Source of the DNA: Bacteroidota bacterium
GTDB taxonomy: Bacteria; Bacteroidota; Bacteroidia; Chitinophagales; JADIYW01
Direction: 5' to 3'
NCBI GenBank assembly: GCA_963169645.1
Contig: CAUJCO010000013.1
Span: 262,142 to 326,141, forward strand
DNA length: 64,000 nt
Below the pieces are notes generated by a model, which worked only from the letters and a program-made list of their open reading frames with translations, ran no database searches and was not told the origin of the DNA. A program made the position numbers and the translations under genes. This document shows, piece by piece, positions 35,222 through 42,909 of this stretch. Position 1 is the stretch's first letter, and every line of letters starts with the position of its first letter.

Positions 35222-36307
35222 ATGCAGAAAATTTCTATTTACGCACTTTTTATGCTTACTATCCTATTTTCAGCACGTTGTACCAAAGATAATGTTGGTG
35301 CTTATAATGCGGAAATTAGCAACATTACAGACAATATAATTATTAAAACCTACGCTGATTTAGATACGAAAGCCGGTTTATTATTAGATGCAGTAAACGC
35401 ATTAAATACAGGTGGTGCTACTGAAATCGAATTAACTGCAGCTCGCGAAGCATTCAGAGCTACTCGTGCACCTTGGGAAGCCAGTGAAGGTTTTTTATTC
35501 GGACCTGTTTCTGATAATGAAATAGATCCAAACATTGATACTTGGCCGTTAGACAGTATAGGTGTAGACGACATATTAGCCTCTTCAGATGTTATTACTA
35601 AAGCATATATTGATTCATTAACCGGAGAAAGTGGTACCGGATTAAAAGGATTCCATGCTATCGAGTATTTCTTATGGGGAACTTCCGGAAACAAAACTGC
35701 CGCTTCTTTAACAGCTCGTGAATTAGAATATTTAGTAGCTGCTACTGAAAGCCTAAAAGGCAAAACAGCGGAATTATATGACGCTTGGAGTGCTACTGGT
35801 GGAAACTTTGGAAGAGAATTAAAAGAAAAAGGTAGTCGTTACCCATCTGAGAAAGATGTATTAATAGAATTAGCCGAAGGTATTCGTGGAATTGCAGGTG
35901 AAGTTTTTGATACAAAAATCCAAAATACATTAGACGGGTTAGACTTAGACGGTGTTGCCGGTGGAATTAGAGAAGAAGAAAGCCGTTTTAGCAACAATAC
36001 TAAAAACGACTTTACCAATAATATACAAAGTATATCCAATGTCTATTTAGGTAAATACGGTACAAATGGAAATGGAAAAGGTTTATCAGATGTAGTAGCT
36101 TCTAAAAATGCCACTCTGGATGCAAATATGAAAGCACAAATCTTAGCAGCAATTGAAGCCATTCAACAAATTGGTGGTTCCACAAGTGCTACTTACTCCG
36201 AAGCATTAGGCAGTGATAGGGCCTCCATCGAAGCAGCCCAAGCAGAAGTAGAAGAATTAGAAGAAATGATTAGAACTCAAATACTTCCTTTGATTCAAAG
36301 CTTATAA
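35222..36307 (+). CDS. Imelysin-like lipoprotein 2 with intact GxHxxE motif
   Basis: 361 residues: lipobox SARC with Cys20, then an imelysin domain with G143-F-H145-A-I-E148, the complete family motif. A duplicated, helical 'E.F..TR.PWE.SE.FLFGP' segment lies at about 76-96. The conserved His/Glu suggests that this copy, unlike imelysin 1, keeps the metal site. It has its own promoter and terminator, so it can be controlled apart from the TonB-receptor operon. Predicted lipid-anchored in the outer or inner membrane and linked to iron uptake. Confidence 0.9.
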   Translation: MQKISIYALFMLTILFSARCTKDNVGAYNAEISNITDNIIIKTYADLDTKAGLLLDAVNALNTGGATEIELTAAREAFRATRAPWEASEGFLFGPVSDNEIDPNIDTWPLDSIGVDDILASSDVITKAYIDSLTGESGTGLKGFHAIEYFLWGTSGNKTAASLTARELEYLVAATESLKGKTAELYDAWSATGGNFGRELKEKGSRYPSEKDVLIELAEGIRGIAGEVFDTKIQNTLDGLDLDGVAGGIREEESRFSNNTKNDFTNNIQSISNVYLGKYGTNGNGKGLSDVVASKNATLDANMKAQILAAIEAIQQIGGSTSATYSEALGSDRASIEAAQAEVEELEEMIRTQILPLIQSL

Positions 36308-36340
36308 AAAATGGTAATGAAATCTAAACAATAAATACGC

Positions 36341-36376
36341 ATAAATGTCCCAATTAATTGGGACATTTATTTTTTA
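36341..36376 (+). terminator. Terminator of imelysin 2
   Basis: A perfect 30-bp palindrome (36341-36370) followed by TTTTT. Isolates imelysin 2 from the di-haem oxidoreductase gene. Confidence 0.85.
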
Positions 36377-36415
36377 TACTAAAACAGAAACAAACCTTAT
36401 TAAAGTTTTTATACA

Positions 36416-37777
36416 ATGAAAAAATTATTTTATATCTCCATTCTAACACTTTGCTTATCCTGCGGAAAAGATAAGCAAAGTATCAACGAAGCATCGGAAG
36501 AATTTCCGGGCGGTGCTACCACATATAACAATATTTTTAGTGGTTCTTTTGAGCAACCATCCAACAACATGAATGCAGCAGAAGTGGCATTGCATTTAGA
36601 AGGTGATGCCCATTTTGAAGCTATGTTTGTTGGCAGTCCGGCTGTTAGAAATCAAGGATTAGGCCCCATTTTCAATCATGCATCATGTGCGTTATGTCAT
36701 CCTAAAAATGGGAAATCAGCACAACCATTTTCCGGCAGCGATTTAAAAGGATTATTATTTAGAGTAAGTATTCCGAGTGCTGATGAAAGCCAAGGACCAA
36801 CACCGGTTCCGGGCTTAGGTGGTCAGTTTCAACAACGCTCGCTTGTAGGCACAACCGCTGAAGGTTCCGTAAATATTACTTTTACAGAAACCACGCATTA
36901 CTTTGCCGATGGAACTACCTATACACTGAGAAAACCACATTATACCTTAACATCTACTACGGCAACTATTCCGGCTAATATGATGGTTTCACCACGTATT
37001 GCACAACAAGTTATTGGATTAGGATTATTAGAAGCCATTTCAGAAGCGGACATAACAGCACAACAAGATATTTCAGATTTCAATGGTGATGGAATTTCGG
37101 GAAAAGCTAACAAGGTTTTTAATCCGGTGAGTGGTTTATTTGAGTTAGGTAGATTTGGTTGGAAGGCCAATAATGCCACGCTATTAGAACAAACCGCCGG
37201 AGCAATTCATCAAGATATTGGCATTACCAACTTTGTATTTCCGAAAGAAGCTGCCTACGGACAAATACAAGATGATGGCATGGATGATGAACCGGAAATT
37301 GATAGTATCTCATTGGTAAAGTTAGCATTCTACACACAATCATTAGCAGTGCCGAAACGTAGATATTTTAACGATAAGGATGCTGACAACGGAAAAGAAA
37401 TCTTCTTCAGAATTGGTTGCAACAAATGTCATACACAAAAATATATTACAGGAAATACTTCGCCTTTTGCTTTCTTAAATAATCAAACAATTTATCCATA
37501 TACTGATTTATTGTTGCACGATATGGGCTCGGAATTAGCAGATGGTCGTCCGGATTTCTTAGCCAATGGAAACGAATGGAGAACACCTCCACTTTGGGGC
37601 ATCGGCTTATCAGAATTAGTAAATGGACATACAAGTTTATTGCACGATGGTAGAGCACGTAATATTTTAGAAGCCATTATGTGGCACGGTGGTGAAGCAG
37701 AAAATCAGAAAACAGAAGTAGCTAAACTTTCTAAAAAAGAAAGAGATGATTTAGTGAAATTTGTGAGCTCTTTATAA
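36416..37777 (+). CDS. Di-haem oxidoreductase (DHOR/COG3488-type) lipoprotein
   Basis: 453 residues with a lipobox (LSC, Cys16). Two c-type haem sites: C91-ALC94H95 and C335-NKC338H339. The spacing and the 'RNQGLGPIFNHASC' and 'WRTPPLWGIGLSE' motifs match the family called putative thiol oxidoreductase or DHOR. It resembles the MauG/CCP fold in its C-terminal half. In other genomes it often sits with imelysins, which fits here. Electron donor/acceptor unknown. Confidence 0.85.
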   Translation: MKKLFYISILTLCLSCGKDKQSINEASEEFPGGATTYNNIFSGSFEQPSNNMNAAEVALHLEGDAHFEAMFVGSPAVRNQGLGPIFNHASCALCHPKNGKSAQPFSGSDLKGLLFRVSIPSADESQGPTPVPGLGGQFQQRSLVGTTAEGSVNITFTETTHYFADGTTYTLRKPHYTLTSTTATIPANMMVSPRIAQQVIGLGLLEAISEADITAQQDISDFNGDGISGKANKVFNPVSGLFELGRFGWKANNATLLEQTAGAIHQDIGITNFVFPKEAAYGQIQDDGMDDEPEIDSISLVKLAFYTQSLAVPKRRYFNDKDADNGKEIFFRIGCNKCHTQKYITGNTSPFAFLNNQTIYPYTDLLLHDMGSELADGRPDFLANGNEWRTPPLWGIGLSELVNGHTSLLHDGRARNILEAIMWHGGEAENQKTEVAKLSKKERDDLVKFVSSL

Positions 37778-37800
37778 TAAAAATTACTCGAAAAATTAAG

Positions 37801-37830
37801 AAAATGCCGACTATTATGTCGGCATTTTTT
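37801..37830 (+). terminator. Terminator of the di-haem oxidoreductase gene
   Basis: An 11-bp perfect stem (37801-37811 with 37818-37828), a 6-nt loop and a final T-run. Confidence 0.85.
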
Positions 37831-37946
37831 GTTTCTGTATGCGTTGAATCATACCGACTTTTCAATCGTAAAATTCTTTAAAAATGATAGAAAATTATTG
37901 CATTAAAATGAATACTATTCTTCATTTATTGAGTACATTTAAGTAT

Positions 37947-39083
37947 ATGAAAACTCAAATTCTAGCTTACTTATTTTTATTTGTTTTTTGCATCAGCAGT
38001 TGCCAAAAAGAAATAAAACCATTTTATTATAATACAGAAGAAGAATTCATTGCCAACAACGAAGGCTTATCAGATTCGGCTCGCATTGGCAAATTAATTT
38101 TCTTCGACAAAAGTTTATCTGAACCAGCCGGAGTGAGTTGTGCTTCGTGTCATTCACCGATGAGTGGTTTTGCCGATCCAAGTAATAAAGCCTTTTCCAT
38201 CGGTTCTACTGGTGACGCCGGAAACAGAAATGCAAATGCACTCAACTATATGGCATTTGCACCCAACCGCCGAGCTGAAATTGTAAGAGGAATTTGGGAA
38301 GACGTAGGCGGATTTTTTTGGGATGGGAAAGCTGAGTTTTTAAATCAACAAGCATTATTTCCATTAATTACGGCCCATGAAATGAATAACATTAGTTTTA
38401 CTAATGTATCATCTAAAATAAAACGAGCACCATATTATCCTAAATTGGAAAAATTATTTGGAAAACAAGCATTAGCCGATAGCCAAACCATTGTATTTTA
38501 TGCTACCATGTGTTTGGAAGCCTTTCAACGTTCGCATCAAGTCAACCAATTTACAAGCAAGTTCGATTCTTATTTAGAAGGGAAAGTGAGCTTATCGGAA
38601 CAGGAAAAAAGAGGTATGGAACTCTTCAACGATACGCTCAAAGCGAAATGCTCACTATGCCATTTAAGTACACCGACTGAATATGCATCAACCAACAAAA
38701 TTTTATTTACAGATTATTCGTATGATAATCTTGGGCTACCCAAAAACCCTTTGCAAAAAAATTTACCGATAGATAGTGGTTTGGCAAAATTTGAAATGAA
38801 TAACCCATTAGAAGTTGGAAGATTTAAAACGCCTACTTTACGCAATATTGAGAAGACGGCTCCGTATATGCATTCCGGAATTTTTGAAACATTAGAAGAG
38901 GTGATGGAATTTTACAACGAGCGGGATGTCAATCCAAAATTTGCTCATCCGGAAGTCCTTTCTACTATGAATACAGAAGATTTAGGTGATTTAAAATTGT
39001 CTAAACAAGAAATAAATGATATTATTGCATTCATGAAAACATTAACGGATGGATACAAACCTCCTATTTCTTCAAAAAAATAA
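37947..39083 (+). CDS. Di-haem cytochrome c peroxidase/MauG-family lipoprotein
   Basis: 378 residues from ATG 37947, with a lipobox (ISSC, Cys19). Two haem-binding motifs: C65-ASC68H69 and C235-SLC238H239. 'RFKTPTLRNIEKTAPYMHSGIFETLEEVMEFYN' near 290-325 is a signature of CCP/MauG enzymes. It would reduce peroxide or oxidise a partner protein. The longer frame from 37884 adds 21 residues before the signal peptide and is not favoured. Overlap with the next gene is nil: the small cytochrome begins within 10 bp of the stop. Confidence 0.9.
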   Translation: MKTQILAYLFLFVFCISSCQKEIKPFYYNTEEEFIANNEGLSDSARIGKLIFFDKSLSEPAGVSCASCHSPMSGFADPSNKAFSIGSTGDAGNRNANALNYMAFAPNRRAEIVRGIWEDVGGFFWDGKAEFLNQQALFPLITAHEMNNISFTNVSSKIKRAPYYPKLEKLFGKQALADSQTIVFYATMCLEAFQRSHQVNQFTSKFDSYLEGKVSLSEQEKRGMELFNDTLKAKCSLCHLSTPTEYASTNKILFTDYSYDNLGLPKNPLQKNLPIDSGLAKFEMNNPLEVGRFKTPTLRNIEKTAPYMHSGIFETLEEVMEFYNERDVNPKFAHPEVLSTMNTEDLGDLKLSKQEINDIIAFMKTLTDGYKPPISSKK

Positions 39084-39092
39084 AGAATGTGT

Positions 39093-39383
39093 ATGAAAAA
39101 AATGGCAATCATTAGTATTTTATCTATTGTGGTGTATGCTTGTTCTCACAAAACGACAGCTACTGTTACCAAAACAGAAACAGCTACAAGTTTAACTATG
39201 GAAGCAAAAGGAGCATTGTATGCTGCCAATTGCGTAAAATGTCACCAATTAGTAGAACCGGAAAAATTCACCAAAGAAGAATGGGTGGGCTGGATGGACA
39301 AGATGGCTCCTAAAGCAAAAATTACTAATGAACAAAAAGCAAACATTTATGATTATTTAGCGGCCCATGCAAAAGCAGAATAA
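39093..39383 (+). CDS. Small monohaem cytochrome c lipoprotein
   Basis: 96 residues from ATG 39093 (an ATG two codons earlier, at 39087, is also possible). Lipobox VYAC (Cys17) and one haem site C47-VKC50H51 followed by a short helical domain with 'WVGWMDKMAPKAKI' whose Met residues could be the second haem ligand. It lies 9 bp after the peroxidase-like gene, so it may be the electron shuttle for it (inference). A strong terminator follows. Confidence 0.85.
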   Translation: MKKMAIISILSIVVYACSHKTTATVTKTETATSLTMEAKGALYAANCVKCHQLVEPEKFTKEEWVGWMDKMAPKAKITNEQKANIYDYLAAHAKAE

Positions 39384-39402
39384 TCAATACAACGTAATAA
39401 AG

Positions 39403-39432
39403 AAAATGCGAGATTTTTATCTCGCATTTTTT
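39403..39432 (+). terminator. Terminator at the end of the iron/redox island
   Basis: A perfect 12-bp stem (39403-39414 with 39419-39430), TTTT loop, then TT. It separates the island from the convergent hddA gene. Confidence 0.85.
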
Positions 39433-39475
39433 ATTTGCATCTACTTTACGTAGAAACAGAAATTATTGGTTTACA

Positions 39476-40498
39476 TTATACAATCCATGTTGTTAAACCT
39501 TCATTTGTAAGTGTGTAATTAATTACATTACCACCCAACTCACTCAACTTGCGAATCAACTGATATTTATGGATATACGGTGCATAGAAAATCATAAAAC
39601 CACCACCACCGGCACCGGAAATTTTTCCACCTGTAGCACCGAACTGTAAAGCTGTTTCATAAATATCATCAATGGAAGCATTGGAAATACCATCCGCCAT
39701 CTTTTTCTTATGCATCCAACCGTTATGTAAAATGGTACCAATGTCGTCCATATTTCCTTTTAGAATTGCTTCTTTCATTAAAATGCTTTGCTCTTTAAGT
39801 TGATGCATGGCTTCAATAGAAGTTGATTTTTTTGCGTGTACATTGTCGGTTTGTTCTTGTATAATTTTGGAAGATAAACGAGATGTTTGTGTATAAAACA
39901 ACACTAAGTTATGCTCTAATTCATGTAAGAATTTTGATTTAACGCGCAATGGGTTTACAATTACTTTATCGTTCGCATAAAATTCCATATAGTTAACACC
40001 ACCAAAAGTAGCCGCATATTGATCTTGTTTTCCACCCGCCATTTTCAAGTCTTCCCGTTCTATAGAATAGGCTAAGTGTGCGATATCGTATTCACCTAAA
40101 GGTAATTTTAACCACTCTACAAATGCACCTAAAATGGCAACTACTAAGGTAGATGATGAACCTAAACCAGAACCGGGCGGTGCATCTACATACGTATTTA
40201 TTTCAAATGAAAGTGGTTGTTTGATAAACTCTTTCACAAGGCGATTATATACACCTTTTGCTAAGTCTAATTGACCATCAATAGGTAATTCTTCCGTGCT
40301 ATTGAGTTCAATAATCTCATTTCTGTCAATGGCATTTATTACGATTTTCCCATCGGTTCTTGGTTTGATAGATGCATTGGCATACAAACTTAATGTTGCA
40401 TTTAAGATAGCACCACCATAAATATCCGAATATGGAGAAACATCGGTGCCACCACCGGCAAGGCCAATTCTCAAAGGTGCTTTGGAACGAATAATCAT
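39476..40498 (-). CDS. hddA: D-glycero-alpha-D-manno-heptose 7-phosphate kinase (GHMP family)
   Basis: A 340-residue GHMP kinase with 'SKAPLRIGLAGGGTDVSPYSD' near the N-terminus, the phosphate loop 'PPGSGLGSSSTLV' (about 106-118), and 'GGKISGAGGGGFMIFYAP' near 290-307. These match HddA, which phosphorylates heptose 7-phosphate at C1 in the GDP-heptose route. The other three enzymes (gmhA, hddC, gmhB) lie at 23.7-25.5 kb. It lies just downstream of a glycosyltransferase gene on the same strand, with a gap of about 96 bp. Confidence 0.9.
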   Translation of the reverse strand: MIIRSKAPLRIGLAGGGTDVSPYSDIYGGAILNATLSLYANASIKPRTDGKIVINAIDRNEIIELNSTEELPIDGQLDLAKGVYNRLVKEFIKQPLSFEINTYVDAPPGSGLGSSSTLVVAILGAFVEWLKLPLGEYDIAHLAYSIEREDLKMAGGKQDQYAATFGGVNYMEFYANDKVIVNPLRVKSKFLHELEHNLVLFYTQTSRLSSKIIQEQTDNVHAKKSTSIEAMHQLKEQSILMKEAILKGNMDDIGTILHNGWMHKKKMADGISNASIDDIYETALQFGATGGKISGAGGGGFMIFYAPYIHKYQLIRKLSELGGNVINYTLTNEGLTTWIV

Positions 40499-40594
40499 GA
40501 AACGAATTTACGATTTAGGATTTAAAATAGCTAATGTAACTAATGGCAGATAAATAGTACACTGGTGCATTTGGCTAAACTACATCTATATAAA

Positions 40595-41725
40595 TTAACG
40601 TACAGATGCTAAATGTTTCACTTTATCAACCATTACTTTCCAAGAATATTTCTTTTTCTCTTCTAAAATATGTTGGACAAATTCCGGTTCTTTATTGTTG
40701 TTATAAAATGCAAGAATAGCATTTGCAACTGCCGTTTCGTTAGGTTCCACTACGTAACCAACTTTATTATTCGGCACAATTTCCGGCAAGCCACCTACAT
40801 TGGTCACCAACATAGGTTTGTTAAAATGATAGCAGATTTGGGTAACACCGCTTTGCGTTGCATGTTTGTATGGTTGCACCACCAAATCAGCAGCACAAAA
40901 ATATAGACCGACTTCATTATCCGGAATAAATCGCGTATGTAATTCTACTTTATCTGTTAGCTTTAAATCATTCAGCAACTTTTCGTATTCTTCTTTATTG
41001 GAATAATATTCTCCGGCTACAATAAGTTGTATATCTGAATTTCGTAACGCATCGGTTGCCATTGCTTTTAGCAAAATATCCAATCCTTTATAATCACGTA
41101 TTAGGCCAAAAAAAAGTATGTATTTTTTGGTTGGATTTAACTGTAATTGCTGGATGGCATCTTGTTTAACAATTGCTTTTCCGTAATTATCAAAAAGTGG
41201 ATGTGGATTTAGCAAACGCGGTTTTATTTTATCAAACACACTTAAATCATTATAAACAGCATCGCTCATAGCAATAAAAGCATCTACACTATTGACAAAA
41301 TATTGTGTAAAAAACGTATCGCCCATTCGCTTCTCGTGCGGAATGATATTATCTAAAATAGAAATAATTTTGGTGTGTTTATTACCTTTTACAATTCGGC
41401 AAATAGTACCTAAACAAGGTGCCATAAAGGGCAACCAAAATTTGACAACTAAGATATCCGGTTTTTGTTTTCGTAATTTCCAACCGATGCGAAGCCAATT
41501 CAGAGGATTGATAGAATTAACGGAAACGTGAATGGTTAGTTGTGATGGCGCCGGCAAGGAAGAATATTGCGTAGTTCCGGGAAATAGAAATTCCGGATAT
41601 TGCAATGAAAATGTTTCGATGCTCACTTCATCTTTCTCGCGTAAAAATTCTGTTGCCAAGCGTTCATTGTACGCTGCCAAACCGCCTCGAAGTGGATGTG
41701 CTGAACCGAGAATTACAACTTTCAT
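40595..41725 (-). CDS. Family 4-type glycosyltransferase
   Basis: 376 residues with a GT-B fold: an N-terminal 'GSAHPLRGGLAAYNERLA' and a C-terminal half with 'KKYILFFGLIRDYKGLDILLKAM' (about 191-213) and 'VQPYKHATQSGVTQICYHFNKPMLVTNVGGLPEIV' (about 285-320), the retaining GT4 pattern with a terminal Glu near EIV. It transfers a sugar from a nucleotide donor; GDP-heptose from the hddA neighbour is a candidate donor (inference). Cytosolic or membrane-associated. It is upstream of hddA and downstream of leuB in the minus direction. Confidence 0.88.
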   Translation of the reverse strand: MKVVILGSAHPLRGGLAAYNERLATEFLREKDEVSIETFSLQYPEFLFPGTTQYSSLPAPSQLTIHVSVNSINPLNWLRIGWKLRKQKPDILVVKFWLPFMAPCLGTICRIVKGNKHTKIISILDNIIPHEKRMGDTFFTQYFVNSVDAFIAMSDAVYNDLSVFDKIKPRLLNPHPLFDNYGKAIVKQDAIQQLQLNPTKKYILFFGLIRDYKGLDILLKAMATDALRNSDIQLIVAGEYYSNKEEYEKLLNDLKLTDKVELHTRFIPDNEVGLYFCAADLVVQPYKHATQSGVTQICYHFNKPMLVTNVGGLPEIVPNNKVGYVVEPNETAVANAILAFYNNNKEPEFVQHILEEKKKYSWKVMVDKVKHLASVR

Positions 41726-41772
41726 TTCTGCATTAGTTGATAAAGCAACTATAATCTTGATTATGATACACG

Positions 41773-42834
41773 TTATTGTGCCAAAATAAATTCAGCAATT
41801 TTATCGCCTACTTGTGAGGTGGTGTAGGTGCCATTATTGATATCTTCTGTAACAAATCCTTCATTCATGGCTTTTTCAACAGCATTTGTAATAGCGGCAC
41901 TTTCCTCTAAAAGTCCAAAGCTATATTCCAACATCAATGCTGCCGACAAAATAGTAGCCATTGGATTGGCAATATTTTTTCCGGCTGCTTGTGGATAAGA
42001 ACCATGTATAGGCTCGTATAACGAAATTTTATTTCCTAAAGATGCAGATGGCAACAAACCCAAACTACCTGTAATTACAGATGCTTCGTCGCTGATAATA
42101 TCACCAAATAAATTTTCTGTTAGTATTACATCAAACTTGGTTGGCTTGGTAATAACCTCCATTGCAGCACTGTCGATGAAATTGCATTCTAATTCGATAT
42201 CCGGAAATTGCTTAGCATATTCCGTTACCACTTCTCTCCACAATCTTGATGTAGCTAACACATTCGCTTTATCCAATAAGGTTACTTTTTTCTTTCTGTT
42301 TTTTGCAAATTGAAATGCTTTTTCTGTAATGCGCAGAATCTCATCTTTTGTATATACACACGTATCATACGCGATAGATTGGTCTTCACTTCTACCACGA
42401 GGTTTACCAAAATAAATTCCGGAAATCAACTCACGCACCACTACAAAATCTGCCCCTTTTATTCTGTCATTTTTTAATGGTGATGCATCTAACAATGCAT
42501 CATAACTTTTTACAGGACGAATATTTGCATATAATTCCAAACTACTACGCATTTTTAGCAAACCTTGTTCCGGTCGTACTTTTGCGGCTGGATTGTTGTC
42601 GTATTTTGGATCGCCAATAGCACCAAATAAAATGGCATCACTAGCAGAACACAACACATGTGTTTCATCCGGATATGGATTTCCGGTTTGATCGATAGCG
42701 GCTGCACCAATTAAACCATAATTATATTCAAATGTATGATTGAATTTTTTTTCAATCGCTTTTAAAACTTTCACTGCCTGTTCAACAATTTCAGGACCTA
42801 TTCCGTCGCCGGGTAATACTGCAATCTTCTTCAT
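41773..42834 (-). CDS. leuB: 3-isopropylmalate dehydrogenase
   Basis: A 353-residue beta-decarboxylating dehydrogenase of leucine synthesis. Motifs: 'LPGDGIGPEIV', 'RPEQGLLKMRSSLELYANIRPV', 'VVRELISGIYFGKPRGR' and 'NLFGDIISDEASVI'. These are specific for LeuB rather than isocitrate or tartrate dehydrogenase. leuA, leuC and leuD are not in the window. On the minus strand a TATTTTTG lies 4 nt before the ATG. Confidence 0.96.
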   Translation of the reverse strand: MKKIAVLPGDGIGPEIVEQAVKVLKAIEKKFNHTFEYNYGLIGAAAIDQTGNPYPDETHVLCSASDAILFGAIGDPKYDNNPAAKVRPEQGLLKMRSSLELYANIRPVKSYDALLDASPLKNDRIKGADFVVVRELISGIYFGKPRGRSEDQSIAYDTCVYTKDEILRITEKAFQFAKNRKKKVTLLDKANVLATSRLWREVVTEYAKQFPDIELECNFIDSAAMEVITKPTKFDVILTENLFGDIISDEASVITGSLGLLPSASLGNKISLYEPIHGSYPQAAGKNIANPMATILSAALMLEYSFGLLEESAAITNAVEKAMNEGFVTEDINNGTYTTSQVGDKIAEFILAQ

Positions 42835-42838
42835 ATTT

Positions 42839-42846
42839 CAAAAATA
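42839..42846 (-). promoter_or_regulatory. -7 element of leuB
   Basis: On the minus strand it reads TATTTTTG, ending 4 nt before the leuB ATG: predicted leaderless mRNA. Confidence 0.55.
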
Positions 42847-42909
42847 AACAACTGTATTGTATAAATTATCTCAAGAGTGTTATTAAATTTATATGGTTAG
42901 AATTATTTT

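Noticed and set aside
36341..36370. 30-bp perfect palindrome as an insertion-sequence end or phage operator
   Set aside because: It is followed by a T-run directly after a gene, so a terminator explains it.
37884..37946. N-terminal extension of the CCP/MauG-type protein
   Set aside because: It places 21 residues in front of a good lipoprotein signal peptide; ATG 37947 is the better start.
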